Position numbers and translations under genes: made by a program. Below the pieces are notes generated by a model, which saw only the letters and a list, made by a program, of their open reading frames with translations, had not been told where the DNA came from and searched no databases. A stretch of 63,990 nt of DNA from a virus, in IMG/VR virus record IMGVR_UViG_3300021960_000068, positions 1-63,990 of that record. One strand, given 5' to 3'. This document shows, piece after piece, positions 1 to 7,554 of this stretch; position 1 is the first letter of the stretch, and each line of letters starts with the position of its first letter.

Positions 1-303
1 CTTCATCTTTAGTTTTAATCTGCATCTTTAACAAATGTACCGTTAACCATTTTACCCGTGCGCTTTGCAATGACATCATACGCAGACTTAATACAGTCTT
101 CAATAAACATATCTTCAAACTTAGCGATGCTTGTAAGCACAACAATCATATCACCTATAGCATCTTGTATTTCTGCTTTGTCGTTTTTAAGTAACGCCTC
201 TGCAAGCTCACCTGATTCTTCCATAAGCTTTAGATACTGAGTTCTAGCATCACCTTTATCGTATATGCCTTTGTCAGTAGCCCAACTACGTATGTCATCA
301 AAC
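1..303. repeat. Terminal redundancy, left copy
   Basis: This stretch is repeated at 63688-63990 in the same orientation, with five substitutions (positions 5, 42, 66, 72 and 177) and no gaps. It contains the first codons of the gene completed at 63416-63712 (here only bases 1-25, minus strand) and the 3' end of the MazG gene. The simplest reading is a circular contig whose ends overlap. All five differences are synonymous, which suggests that two closely related strains contributed to the ends rather than sequencing error. Confidence 0.95.
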
Positions 304-773
304 ACATTACCCGGTGTTTCATCTAACGCTGGTTCAGCGATGAAAGCCTCGTAATAAGCTTTGTTATATATATAACTACGATCTTCGTTATACATAGACG
401 TTTTAGCATTAGCCATTATCCATGGTATCGTTTGCTCGTTAATCTCGAACTGGCCGTGATACGTTCGCCATTTTAAACCTACGCTATCCATTAAATGTCC
501 TTTGAGTTTGTTTAAAGGTACTGGAAATGTTGAGGTTTGTTCTGTTGCGTTTATCTTCATTTTATTAAATAAATTTTTATACAATTTCCTGTCTGTCTTA
601 TAGCCATAAGACTTTTGAAGTTCTATTTCGCGGTCTGATATATAATCTATATCGTCTGACTGCTCAAGAACTTCATACTCATTCTCCTTATATCCTTGTA
701 TAAGGGTTACGCGGGTATTAAGATCACGTGTTACGCCTATCTTTTTACCCGGTATGTGATACAAATAATACAT
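15..773 (-). CDS. GIY-YIG-like / MazG nucleotide pyrophosphohydrolase fusion
   Basis: This 252-residue protein has two recognisable parts. The N-terminus (about residues 1-70) starts MYYLYHIPGKKIGVT and has a downstream Arg and a conserved-looking Glu helix, resembling a GIY-YIG nuclease domain. The C-terminal ~95 residues carry the MazG pattern EESGE followed by EIQDAIGD (EExxE...ExxD), the metal-binding signature of all-alpha NTP pyrophosphatases that hydrolyse (d)NTP to (d)NMP and PPi. The middle, about residues 70-150, is unassigned. Its ATG directly abuts the TAG of the thymidylate-synthase-like gene upstream, and its stop overlaps the next MazG-like gene, so the three look co-translated. 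The MazG call is firm; the GIY-YIG call is by pattern only and may be a degenerate, non-catalytic domain. Confidence 0.8.
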   Translation of the reverse strand: MYYLYHIPGKKIGVTRDLNTRVTLIQGYKENEYEVLEQSDDIDYISDREIELQKSYGYKTDRKLYKNLFNKMKINATEQTSTFPVPLNKLKGHLMDSVGLKWRTYHGQFEINEQTIPWIMANAKTSMYNEDRSYIYNKAYYEAFIAEPALDETPGNVFDDIRSWATDKGIYDKGDARTQYLKLMEESGELAEALLKNDKAEIQDAIGDMIVVLTSIAKFEDMFIEDCIKSAYDVIAKRTGKMVNGTFVKDAD

Positions 774-1427
774 CTAATTTAATTTATCGTTATACAAATG
801 TAAGTTGTGTGCGTGATGGTAATACCAGCCGGTTTGAATAGACAATCTGTCTGCGACCATCTCTTGCAATGATGCAAACTGATACTGATCATTACAGAAA
901 CCGTACCATAGATCATTAGATCGCATATAGACAGACATACAAAGCTTATCATCAATGATACTAAACTGAACTGCATATGTACAGGGTGTGTCGTGTCTGT
1001 AATCGTATATTTCTTTACCATCATATATACTTATAGCAGCTTGCCTAGTGCTTTTATTCTTCCTAAGTATGTCTACTACTTTACCTAACTGGTTTTCTCT
1101 GTTCCATTGCCAACCATAATTAGAGTTGACATTGCCGTTAGCATCTGCCATACGTTTCCATATCTCAGGTATCTTACCATATAGCTCACCTAACTTACTT
1201 ATATTTCTGTTACCAGATAAATACCAAGCCCACTCGGCCGCAGCATATTTCTGATTCCATTTTCTATATCCTGCTTTTATCTTCTTATCAGAAGGGTTGT
1301 GAATATAAAACCCAACATTAAACAAAGCTTTAGTGTTATCAAAGTCTACACCTTTATCTTTTATCTTGATGTAGAAATAATCAAAAGCTTCGCTTGCTGT
1401 TTTGAAATTACTCTTTGTGCTTATCAT
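774..1427 (-). CDS. Thymidylate synthase-family enzyme, probable dCMP (hydroxy)methylase
   Basis: This 217-residue protein belongs to the thymidylate synthase/dCMP hydroxymethylase family, which transfers a one-carbon unit from methylene-tetrahydrofolate to C5 of a pyrimidine nucleotide. The catalytic Cys is C149 in DTPCTY, and the phosphate-binding RS is R169-S170. The spacing matches E. coli ThyA exactly (C146, R166). The residue aligned with ThyA Asn177, which selects dUMP, is Asp180 (GFCND). Asn to Asp at this site is the hallmark of T4 dCMP hydroxymethylase. The Trp equivalent to ThyA W80 is kept (W90). The protein is shorter than ThyA (264). It overlaps the 3' end of the upstream small gene by 20 bp and abuts the MazG fusion. 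Family membership is solid; dCMP specificity is inferred from Asp180, and whether the product is methyl- or hydroxymethyl-dCMP cannot be read here. Confidence 0.85.
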   Translation of the reverse strand: MISTKSNFKTASEAFDYFYIKIKDKGVDFDNTKALFNVGFYIHNPSDKKIKAGYRKWNQKYAAAEWAWYLSGNRNISKLGELYGKIPEIWKRMADANGNVNSNYGWQWNRENQLGKVVDILRKNKSTRQAAISIYDGKEIYDYRHDTPCTYAVQFSIIDDKLCMSVYMRSNDLWYGFCNDQYQFASLQEMVADRLSIQTGWYYHHAHNLHLYNDKLN

Positions 1428-1668
1428 AATAATATTTATAAAACTTATAAATGTTCTCCCATATCATATCTTTAATGTATATACTAGGGGATCTGTTTAT
1501 TTTACCGTTTAACGTTATATCTATATACCATTCAGCTGGACCTTTAGCAAAGGGTGATATGTATATCTTGTTTCGTATACACCATAGCCTAGCCTCGTAT
1601 TCTTCTTCGGTAGGGCTGTAGCTACCCATATCCCACTCTTTGTTTTTCTTATGCCAAGCCGCTGCCAT
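1408..1668 (-). CDS. Hypothetical protein, 86 aa
   Basis: A small charged protein rich in Trp and Tyr (many Lys, ending DKHKE). No recognised domain. It starts immediately after the primase-helicase stop (ATG at 1668, stop at 1669) and its end overlaps the thymidylate-synthase-like gene by 20 bp, which supports real translation within the operon. The second half (PAEWYIDITLNGK) looks like a short beta-rich module. Function unknown. Confidence 0.7.
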   Translation of the reverse strand: MAAAWHKKNKEWDMGSYSPTEEEYEARLWCIRNKIYISPFAKGPAEWYIDITLNGKINRSPSIYIKDMIWENIYKFYKYYYDKHKE

Positions 1669-3381
1669 TTATTCCCATGGCATTTTTTCACCATCAGCAA
1701 TTGCGTGCTGTACGTGAGGTGCAAACCTACCCGAGGCTGGTTGCCATTTGAAATGAGCTTCAGCACCGTTTTCACCTAAGTTTTGAAACTTTACTTTAAG
1801 TATCTTTGCTTTAACGGTTTTCTCTTCATAGTCTCTGTGGACTAATATACCGTGATAACTAGCATCGTACCATTCGCCTCCACCTTTAATGTTATACATA
1901 GTCGGCTCTTCAATCTTACCGTCTTTGTCTTTATACATCTTAGTTGGGTGCGCTACAATAAACACTAGCACATCATACTTTTTAGCAAACATTTCTATCT
2001 TAGTTAGATACTCCATGGTGTACCTGTTGACGTCTTCTGTTTTACAATCAACGTCTCGTACTTTATTAAACGGATCTATAACAAGGCATTTAATACCTTT
2101 GCGCTTAACAAGCTCAGCACCTTTACGTAGCACTGACTCAAGCGTGTAACGTTCCATATCAATATGAAAAAAGTTATCGTTACAATGTTCAGCTACTTGT
2201 CTCCACTTGTCTGTACCGATATCCTTTTTAGAAGGCATATCTCCCCAGACTTTACGCATTAGCTTATGAGCATGTAAATATGTCGGCGCATTTTCTGGAC
2301 TAGCGAATGCTGTTTTCCAACCATAATTAGCGTTGTACCCAACAACCATTTGATCGACAAAGTCACTCTTGCCGGAACTAGGGATGCCAGTGACAGTAAT
2401 AAATTGACCAGTGTAAGTCGAAAAGATATCATCAAAATTTGGTAAGCCAACTTGATATCCTGGTTTAAAGCCATTCGTAACAAAGTCGGTAACCTCATTT
2501 TCAATATCCCTGAACGTCGTAACATTCTCAAGCGGTACTGGTCTTGCTCTTGAAATACGCTCTGCCAGTTTTTCTTTTCCATACTTAATTAAATATTCAT
2601 TAGCGTCTTTACACTCTTCAAAGTCTGCTAAGAAACAAACTTCAGCACCTAGCCTTCTAACTAGTTCTTGTTGTAACGCTTGACCAGCGTCATCAGAGTC
2701 AACAGCTAGTATTACTTTTTCTTTATCTTCAAAGTAATCAATACAATTATCTAGGTAATCTAGGTTGTTTGTATTAAGCGTTGCTCCGTTTGGAACTGAT
2801 ATAGCGTTTTTAATACCAGCTTCATACAAAGCTAGCACGTCCATTTCACCTTCAGTTATTACACAGTGATCATAACCAACAATGCTGTTGATATTGTAAA
2901 ATACTTTTTCAGCTCCTTTGTAAAGCTTAAAGTTTTTACGACCGTCTCTGTATTTTATATTGATGAGTTGATCACCCATTATATAATTAAACTGAATTGT
3001 ATTCTCGGTTTTACCGGTCTGTGGCATCCACTCAGGACCTTGCCCGACTTTTAAATCGTCAAGAGTCCTTTGTGATATACCTCGTGATTCAAACCATTCA
3101 GTTACTTTGTTTTCAACAGGTAAGTACTTAGTTACTTCAGGTCTAACGTAGACTTTTTCACTAGCACCTTTACGTTGATACGTATGTAACTGAAAAGTTG
3201 TATTACAATTATGACAAGTACCGAGACCACGTTCCCAATCATAGCTAGCACATTCGGCTTTCTGGTTTTTGGGTTGTCTATCATGAGAACACAACGGGCA
3301 TACGCCCTGTGATTTGCCCTCTTTAAGACCGTAATGATTGAACTCGTCAATCAAAAATCCATTGATCTCTGTTGTCTGCAT
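1669..3381 (-). CDS. Bifunctional primase-helicase (T7 gp4 / Twinkle type)
   Basis: 570 residues. The N-terminal zinc-binding region has CPLC (C28, C31) and CHNC (about residues 56-59). A TOPRIM domain follows at about 160-240, with the Glu motif ITEGEMD and the DxD motif AVDSDDAG. The C-terminal RecA/DnaB-type helicase has Walker A GIPSSGKS (about 333-340), Walker B CLVIDPFNK and a sensor-like FIVAHPT. It would prime lagging-strand synthesis and unwind DNA at the phage fork. The start is the ATG at 3381, just after the small upstream ORFs. It is the main replication protein in the window, since no DNA polymerase is visible. Confidence 0.93.
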   Translation of the reverse strand: MQTTEINGFLIDEFNHYGLKEGKSQGVCPLCSHDRQPKNQKAECASYDWERGLGTCHNCNTTFQLHTYQRKGASEKVYVRPEVTKYLPVENKVTEWFESRGISQRTLDDLKVGQGPEWMPQTGKTENTIQFNYIMGDQLINIKYRDGRKNFKLYKGAEKVFYNINSIVGYDHCVITEGEMDVLALYEAGIKNAISVPNGATLNTNNLDYLDNCIDYFEDKEKVILAVDSDDAGQALQQELVRRLGAEVCFLADFEECKDANEYLIKYGKEKLAERISRARPVPLENVTTFRDIENEVTDFVTNGFKPGYQVGLPNFDDIFSTYTGQFITVTGIPSSGKSDFVDQMVVGYNANYGWKTAFASPENAPTYLHAHKLMRKVWGDMPSKKDIGTDKWRQVAEHCNDNFFHIDMERYTLESVLRKGAELVKRKGIKCLVIDPFNKVRDVDCKTEDVNRYTMEYLTKIEMFAKKYDVLVFIVAHPTKMYKDKDGKIEEPTMYNIKGGGEWYDASYHGILVHRDYEEKTVKAKILKVKFQNLGENGAEAHFKWQPASGRFAPHVQHAIADGEKMPWE

Positions 3382-3385
3382 TTAA

Positions 3386-3457
3386 TTAATCTTCTATTAG
3401 TGTTACATTACCATCATTATCTGTATTGATACTAATGTAATCGTTTTCATCTATCAT
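3386..3457 (-). CDS. Possible 23-aa acidic microprotein
   Basis: A short ORF beginning MIDENDYISI. Its ATG overlaps the stop of the 28-aa gene upstream (ATGA) and its stop lies 4 nt before the primase-helicase start. The tight start-stop coupling on both sides is the only support; the peptide is acidic and has no known domain. It could be a translational relay rather than a functional product. Confidence 0.35.
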   Translation of the reverse strand: MIDENDYISINTDNDGNVTLIED

Positions 3458-3540
3458 TGGTCTCTGCATTCTGGACATATATCGCAAAAGTCATATTCCT
3501 CCTGCGACATTTTCTCGTTACACATTTCGCACAGTGGCAT
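3454..3540 (-). CDS. Zinc-ribbon microprotein, 28 aa
   Basis: A 28-residue protein with two Cys pairs, CEMC near the N-terminus and CDICPEC near the C-terminus, spaced like a minimal zinc knuckle. The start codon shares a base with the SSB-like gene stop (TAATG) and the stop overlaps the next ATG (ATGA). It sits between the SSB and primase genes, so a DNA-linked or accessory role is plausible but not shown. Confidence 0.55.
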   Translation of the reverse strand: MPLCEMCNEKMSQEEYDFCDICPECRDQ

Positions 3541-3848
3541 TAGAACGGTAAGTCTTCTTCAACAGCCGCCGGCTGTGGTGCTTGCTTTGGTTGATCATCG
3601 CGTGGCGCTGCGGCTACGTTATTACCATTAGTCCATACTACCTGTACATTACCAAGGTAAGTCTTCTTTTCTTGAGCTTCTCGCTCTTCTTTTGTTTGCG
3701 CGACAACGATAGGACCTTGATTACCAAACTGATCTGATTCGTCATTAATAGTTATTGTTATCGGTAAGTATTTACCTTTCTTACCTGGAATAATTTTATC
3801 TTTAGGTATTTCAGATAGGTTAATACTTGCTTTAATTATACTTGCCAT
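3540..3848 (-). CDS. Single-stranded DNA-binding protein (SSB-like)
   Basis: 102 residues. The N-terminal part (about 1-75) is beta-rich. It is followed by a Pro/Gln-rich linker and ends in the acidic-hydrophobic tip VEEDLPF, which matches the C-terminal peptide by which bacterial SSB recruits replication partners (DDDIPF in E. coli). Its place between ERF, exonuclease and primase-helicase genes fits coating of ssDNA during replication and recombination. The OB-fold itself is not obvious by eye, so the call rests on tail and context. It is translationally coupled to neighbours by TAATG junctions on both sides. Confidence 0.7.
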   Translation of the reverse strand: MASIIKASINLSEIPKDKIIPGKKGKYLPITITINDESDQFGNQGPIVVAQTKEEREAQEKKTYLGNVQVVWTNGNNVAAAPRDDQPKQAPQPAAVEEDLPF

Positions 3849-4027
3849 TATGCGTAGTTATTGATTTGGTTAAACATGCGCTGCAACTGATCTTTAGTAG
3901 CGTTGCTATTGCGTCGTAGATTATCTACTGCTTTAACATGGTTTTGATTAGCATAAAAATTGTTTACACTAGTTTCAACTCCTGTTACTGTACAAACTTT
4001 AGTTTGATTTTTTCTAGCTCGTGCCAT
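3848..4027 (-). CDS. Hypothetical basic protein, 59 aa
   Basis: I chose the ATG at 4027 (MARARKNQTK) because an in-frame upstream extension would run into the exonuclease gene. The protein has a Lys/Arg-rich N-terminus, one Cys (VCTVTG) and a Gln/Asn-rich helical C-terminus. The stop overlaps the SSB start (TAATG). A small nucleic-acid-binding role is possible from charge and location, but no family is recognised. Confidence 0.65.
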   Translation of the reverse strand: MARARKNQTKVCTVTGVETSVNNFYANQNHVKAVDNLRRNSNATKDQLQRMFNQINNYA

Positions 4028-4037
4028 AATAATTGGT

Positions 4038-4766
4038 TTAAAGGGTTTCGTTAATAAAAAATTGTGAAGGATCAAAACCTTCTTGTCTATAAAATAATTG
4101 GTATTGTTCAACTGCTTTCTTTACTTTATCAGCTCCACGCTGTAAAAACTCAGGCGAGCAATCGAATATACCTATTTGATGTGTTGTTTTATCTATTGCA
4201 ATAAACAACATCTCGTAACCAAACAACTGTTGGTATATGTAAGCCTGACTGTCGTAGTTATATTTAGATGCTGACCATCTAAACTTATTAAGATCTGCTG
4301 TTGTCTTCAAATCAATGATAAGTTTCTCATCGTGATTTAATATATCAGCTTTACCTTTCCACAACTCATTTTCTAGCTCACCAATACCAGGTACTTCGTA
4401 GTCGCAATTACCTCTGATAAGACCTTCACAAACATCGTTTGATAAAATCTTATCTGTCATCAGCTCGATCATATCGACTTCAGACTGAAGCAAGCACAAT
4501 TCACCACCTGATATCTCTTTGTATGCTTTAGTATTCCTGTTAGACGATTCTACAACCTTAAAGTTTTTAAGTTTTTCAGGTTCTAGTATCGCCGTGTGGA
4601 AATACCCACCAATTAAAAAGGCAGGTATTTGCTTTGACGGTTTACCTAAAGCTAAAGGATCTTTTAAAAGTGTAGATATATCAGAGTTACTAAGGTACTG
4701 CTTACCGAAGTCACCATAGTAATGCTCATCAATCTTAAGCTTTTCAATAATCTCATTCTTGCTCAT
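4038..4766 (-). CDS. PD-(D/E)XK exonuclease (RecE / exonuclease VIII-like)
   Basis: 242 residues from the ATG at 4766 (MSKNEII), which overlaps the ERF stop by 14 bp; the longer reading frame is not needed. The nuclease core has GKADIL followed by IIDLKTT (the D...(D/E)xK pair) and a later QAYIYQ motif, the arrangement of RecE/Cas4-like 5'-3' exonucleases. Paired with the adjacent ERF annealing protein it forms a two-component single-strand-annealing recombination system like RecE/RecT, with SSB immediately downstream. It would make 3' overhangs for annealing, repair or concatemer formation. Confidence 0.85.
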   Translation of the reverse strand: MSKNEIIEKLKIDEHYYGDFGKQYLSNSDISTLLKDPLALGKPSKQIPAFLIGGYFHTAILEPEKLKNFKVVESSNRNTKAYKEISGGELCLLQSEVDMIELMTDKILSNDVCEGLIRGNCDYEVPGIGELENELWKGKADILNHDEKLIIDLKTTADLNKFRWSASKYNYDSQAYIYQQLFGYEMLFIAIDKTTHQIGIFDCSPEFLQRGADKVKKAVEQYQLFYRQEGFDPSQFFINETL

Positions 4767-5307
4767 ACTTTTTAAGTTGCGCTTTAGCTGGTATAGATAC
4801 TTTGTACTTTGTGTTGATAGCATTCATTGTGCCACCAGCTTTTATGTACTCCACTGCTTTCTTAAAAGCATCAGTATTTATATCCAACGTTGGTTTAGAT
4901 TTAGCCTCGGCTTTTCCGTGGTCATTGGACGCATCTGAGTCTTGCGTATCATCTATTAGGAATAAATTTCCTAATGCGTATTTCTTCCCATAACTTGAAG
5001 CAGAACCAAACTGCTGCGGTACTTGCATGCCTTTCTGAGCTAGGTCTACACCTACAACTGCTTTAGCAGATATTGATGCTTCACCATCAGAGATAGTTGC
5101 AGTCGACTCAATCATAGGTACGCTATCAAATAACGTTAGCACCTCTTCGTTTATCGTGACTGATACTCCTAACTCTAGTAGAAAGGGTTTTGTTGCTTCA
5201 AGAATGTCTTCGGCTGATCGGAAGTAGTATTTGCCGAATGAATTAAACCTACTTTTCTTCGATTTAAATTTTGTCTGGATAATAGCCAGCTTTTCATTTA
5301 GTGTCAT
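4753..5307 (-). CDS. ERF-family single-strand annealing protein
   Basis: 184 residues. The family signature is at about 98-125: FGSASSYGKKYALGNLF followed by an acidic stretch (DDTQDSD). The N-terminal half is the usual alpha/beta core, and the C-terminal tail is Lys-rich and helical. ERF proteins anneal complementary ssDNA and help circularise or recombine phage genomes. The gene opens a recombination cassette (ERF, exonuclease, SSB). The 63-bp space before it (5308-5370) follows the sigma-factor gene and is AT-rich; a promoter is possible there but none is clear. Confidence 0.87.
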   Translation of the reverse strand: MTLNEKLAIIQTKFKSKKSRFNSFGKYYFRSAEDILEATKPFLLELGVSVTINEEVLTLFDSVPMIESTATISDGEASISAKAVVGVDLAQKGMQVPQQFGSASSYGKKYALGNLFLIDDTQDSDASNDHGKAEAKSKPTLDINTDAFKKAVEYIKAGGTMNAINTKYKVSIPAKAQLKKYEQE

Positions 5308-5370
5308 AGGTATATTGGTATTTACTTATTAATATAATTACACATAAAAATACAGTTTTACAATTATAAC

Positions 5371-6129
5371 TTACAGATAGTCAATCACTTGCGAGTGATC
5401 AACGTTGTCAATTAATTTCTGTACGGCTTGCTTTTTTAGCTCACTTACACGCACATAATTGCTTGTACCTTCTATGTTTAGTTTAGCCGCGATATCTTTA
5501 GCTTGATGCTTATCGCAGTCGAGTCCGTAGCTTAATCTTAGCACCTCGTACTCTTTTTCGTTTAGGTGCTTTTGAAGTAAGCCTTTGAGATAAATATTCA
5601 GTAGAGCTATATTGTATGGCTCTGATTTATCCGCGATTTGATGTATCATCATTTCGCCTTCGTCATTAGCCGGTTGCGCATCTATAGATAAAAATATAGA
5701 ATTAAAAAACATTGCAACCATTTTATGATCTTTAGGGTTTTTACGTATTTCGTTCATCTTATGCTCAGGTATACGTATATCGCCCCTGTGCATATCAATA
5801 CGCCTACGTATAGCACCTTTAATACGTTTACTAAAAAACGATTTTAAGGTTTTTTCTAAGTCATCAGAATCATCTAGCTTTTCCCAAAGAAGTTTATCAA
5901 CTGATTTAATTAAAGCTTCATTGCCGATTTGTATAAGATCGTTTATACTAAGTACGCCTGATGCTTGTTGTGTAGTTGAAAACTTACGCGCTAGATTTTC
6001 TACAAGCGGCATAAACTTAACTATAAGCTCATTACGTGTGTAATCTTTAAAATCCCAATTACCTTCAGGCATAGAAGCTTTTAAGTCTTCTTTGTACCTT
6101 ATATAGTTCTGTACGTTATACTTTTTCAT
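5371..6129 (-). CDS. Phage-encoded sigma-70-family RNA polymerase sigma factor
   Basis: 252 residues. Region 2 (about 30-115) includes LIVKFMPLVENLARKF and INDLIQIGNEALIKS, the core-binding and -10 recognition helices. Region 4 (about 190-245) includes LNEKEYEVLRLSYGL followed by an HTH with AKDIAAKLN. The linker is short and there is no region 1.1, as in alternative sigma factors. It would redirect host RNA polymerase to phage promoters. The start overlaps the end of the HTH gene by 14 bp, so regulator and sigma factor are coupled. The seven 32-bp promoter-like elements at 10.7-15.4 kb, or promoters of the right arm, are candidate targets; which of these it reads is not known. Confidence 0.85.
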   Translation of the reverse strand: MKKYNVQNYIRYKEDLKASMPEGNWDFKDYTRNELIVKFMPLVENLARKFSTTQQASGVLSINDLIQIGNEALIKSVDKLLWEKLDDSDDLEKTLKSFFSKRIKGAIRRRIDMHRGDIRIPEHKMNEIRKNPKDHKMVAMFFNSIFLSIDAQPANDEGEMMIHQIADKSEPYNIALLNIYLKGLLQKHLNEKEYEVLRLSYGLDCDKHQAKDIAAKLNIEGTSNYVRVSELKKQAVQKLIDNVDHSQVIDYL

Positions 6130-6751
6130 CTTCTTTTAGTTGCTGATTTAATAATTCTTTTTCTTTTTTAAGCTCATTACCTATATTACGATATATAGTT
6201 CTTGCTGAGCAATTAAAATACTTAGCAAGCTTGTCTATAGTGATAACATCTTGCATTTCGTTTAGAATTAGCATAGCATCGTATATATCATCTTGTGTAA
6301 CAGTTTTAGTTCTACCCATAATACTACCAACAATGTGTAGCTTTTCGGATGGTGTTAGCTGACAAGTATCTTTAAAAATAATCTTACGCATTTTATTACG
6401 TGGAGGTTCTTCTAAATCATACATACTTACATCATAGATAATATTCTTTAATAGCTGTTCTGAAACAGTAAATGTTACAAAGCCGTTTTTCTTATTGCAA
6501 ATATTTCTAGCTACATATTCAAACTCATCTTGATCCATAGCAGGATTAAGATACCATATAACTAGCAGATGCCATTTTAAAGAACGATACGTTGTAATCT
6601 TAGCTTTAGTTCTAAATAGATCGTAGCACTGGTGTGTACCATTATAGTACACAGTGCCCCAATCATGCACCTCATCAGGATAATCACTGATAGGTTCTCG
6701 TCGGTATATGATACGGTTGCTGTCTAAAAATTTGGTATTTCGGTATGACAT
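6116..6751 (-). CDS. HTH DNA-binding protein, putative transcription regulator
   Basis: 211 residues. The C-terminus (about 165-205) has an HTH pattern with IDKLAKYFNCSARTIYRNI, like resolvase or sigma region 4 type HTHs, followed by a Lys/Glu-rich helix. The N-terminal 150 residues are rich in aromatic residues and have no recognised domain. It overlaps and precedes the sigma-factor gene. A dyad element (6746-6787) lies across its start codon, and a close relative of that element lies in the central control region (15584-15626), so autoregulation and control of the divergent arms is a reasonable guess. An accessory role in replication initiation is the main alternative. Confidence 0.65.
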   Translation of the reverse strand: MSYRNTKFLDSNRIIYRREPISDYPDEVHDWGTVYYNGTHQCYDLFRTKAKITTYRSLKWHLLVIWYLNPAMDQDEFEYVARNICNKKNGFVTFTVSEQLLKNIIYDVSMYDLEEPPRNKMRKIIFKDTCQLTPSEKLHIVGSIMGRTKTVTQDDIYDAMLILNEMQDVITIDKLAKYFNCSARTIYRNIGNELKKEKELLNQQLKEDEKV

Positions 6752-6787
6752 TAGCCTATTACTTATTACTATTAGGGGCTGTTGTCA
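6746..6787. promoter_or_regulatory. Dyad element A (TGACATTAG...TGTCA)
   Basis: TGACATTAG is followed after 19 bp by AGGGGCTGTTGTCA, so TGACA and TGTCA form an inverted repeat. The same layout occurs at 15584-15626 with the shared core AGGGGCTRTTGTCAC. Copy A overlaps the start codon of the HTH gene, where a bound protein would block that gene. It is a candidate operator; no protein is proven to bind it. Confidence 0.45.
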
Positions 6788-6884
6788 CAGTCCCGTGTGG
6801 TTTTAACGTACATATAATAATATGCTCGTTTATAAAATCATCTTCTTCTCTAAGCCTCATAAATAATTCTTTAGTTTTACTCAT
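6759..6884 (-). CDS. Hypothetical protein, 41 aa
   Basis: A short ORF (MSKTKELFMRLREEDD...) whose ATG overlaps the stop of the upstream gene (ATGA at 6881-6884). It has an acidic helical N-terminus and a short hydrophobic stretch (EHIIICTL). Dyad element A lies inside its 3' end. No domain is recognised. The MSKTKEL start is shared with the 74-aa gene at 12679-12903, perhaps by chance. Confidence 0.5.
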   Translation of the reverse strand: MSKTKELFMRLREEDDFINEHIIICTLKPHGTVTTAPNSNK

Positions 6885-7072
6885 TTTAAAAATGTTATTA
6901 GTTTGAGTCGTTTGTTATATTTATGAAATAAATTAACTTTATTTTCATTTATTTTTAACACTAATGCGTCATTAAGTATTTGATACTTTAGATGCCAAAT
7001 GCTATTTTCCAGGTACTTTACGTGGCGCTTTTTTCTTTTGAAAAGCTTTAACTTTTGTTGCAATTTTTCCAT
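6881..7072 (-). CDS. Hypothetical highly basic protein, 63 aa
   Basis: Lys-rich throughout (KLKLFKRKKRHVKYL near residues 8-22) and mostly helical or coiled-coil in appearance. Its ATG lies 2 nt from the preceding stop at 7075 and its end overlaps the next gene by ATGA. It may bind nucleic acid, judging by charge alone. No family is recognised. Confidence 0.55.
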   Translation of the reverse strand: MEKLQQKLKLFKRKKRHVKYLENSIWHLKYQILNDALVLKINENKVNLFHKYNKRLKLITFLK

Positions 7073-7074
7073 AA

Positions 7075-7554
7075 TTAACTGATATAATGTGGTCGTATAA
7101 TTTTCTGCTCATTTTTGTTTTTTACTGTGTGTTTTTCGTTTTCATAATAATTCCAATATGCTGTAACGCTATCGTTATTAACTTTATACTCGTCAGGCAT
7201 ACACTGCGGTGGTTCTGTAAATGTTTCAGAAGTAATACCGTCAGGACAAAAGCTTAATGCGTATCTGCATTTATCTATAGTCATATGGATTTTACCATAT
7301 CTTTTAGTATACTCTTGCCCTAACGCTATCATGTGCTCGTACAACCAAAAATAATTTGGCCTGCTTTCCCTTACCCATATAGTAGACGGGTGATTTAAGT
7401 GTGCTTGTCTGTAAGGCACATCATTGGGATCACCATACACGTGATGTGCGGTGCAAAGCATTTGAGCTGATTCCAATATCATCTTTACTTTGTGCTTGTC
7501 ATAAAAATAACTAGCAGCTCTGTAAGGATCGTGATCGAGATAAAATATATTCAT
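7075..7554 (-). CDS. Conserved phage protein of unknown function, 159 aa
   Basis: The N-terminus MNIFYLDHDP, followed by DKHKVKMILESAQMLCTAH, is a pattern I recall from many environmental phage hypothetical proteins. Repeated His, Trp and Tyr and several Cys suggest a compact enzyme, but no catalytic motif can be named. The start overlaps the stop of the 28-aa gene upstream (ATGA). It lies between DNA ligase and regulatory genes, so a DNA-metabolism role is possible. Confidence 0.7.
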   Translation of the reverse strand: MNIFYLDHDPYRAASYFYDKHKVKMILESAQMLCTAHHVYGDPNDVPYRQAHLNHPSTIWVRESRPNYFWLYEHMIALGQEYTKRYGKIHMTIDKCRYALSFCPDGITSETFTEPPQCMPDEYKVNNDSVTAYWNYYENEKHTVKNKNEQKIIRPHYIS

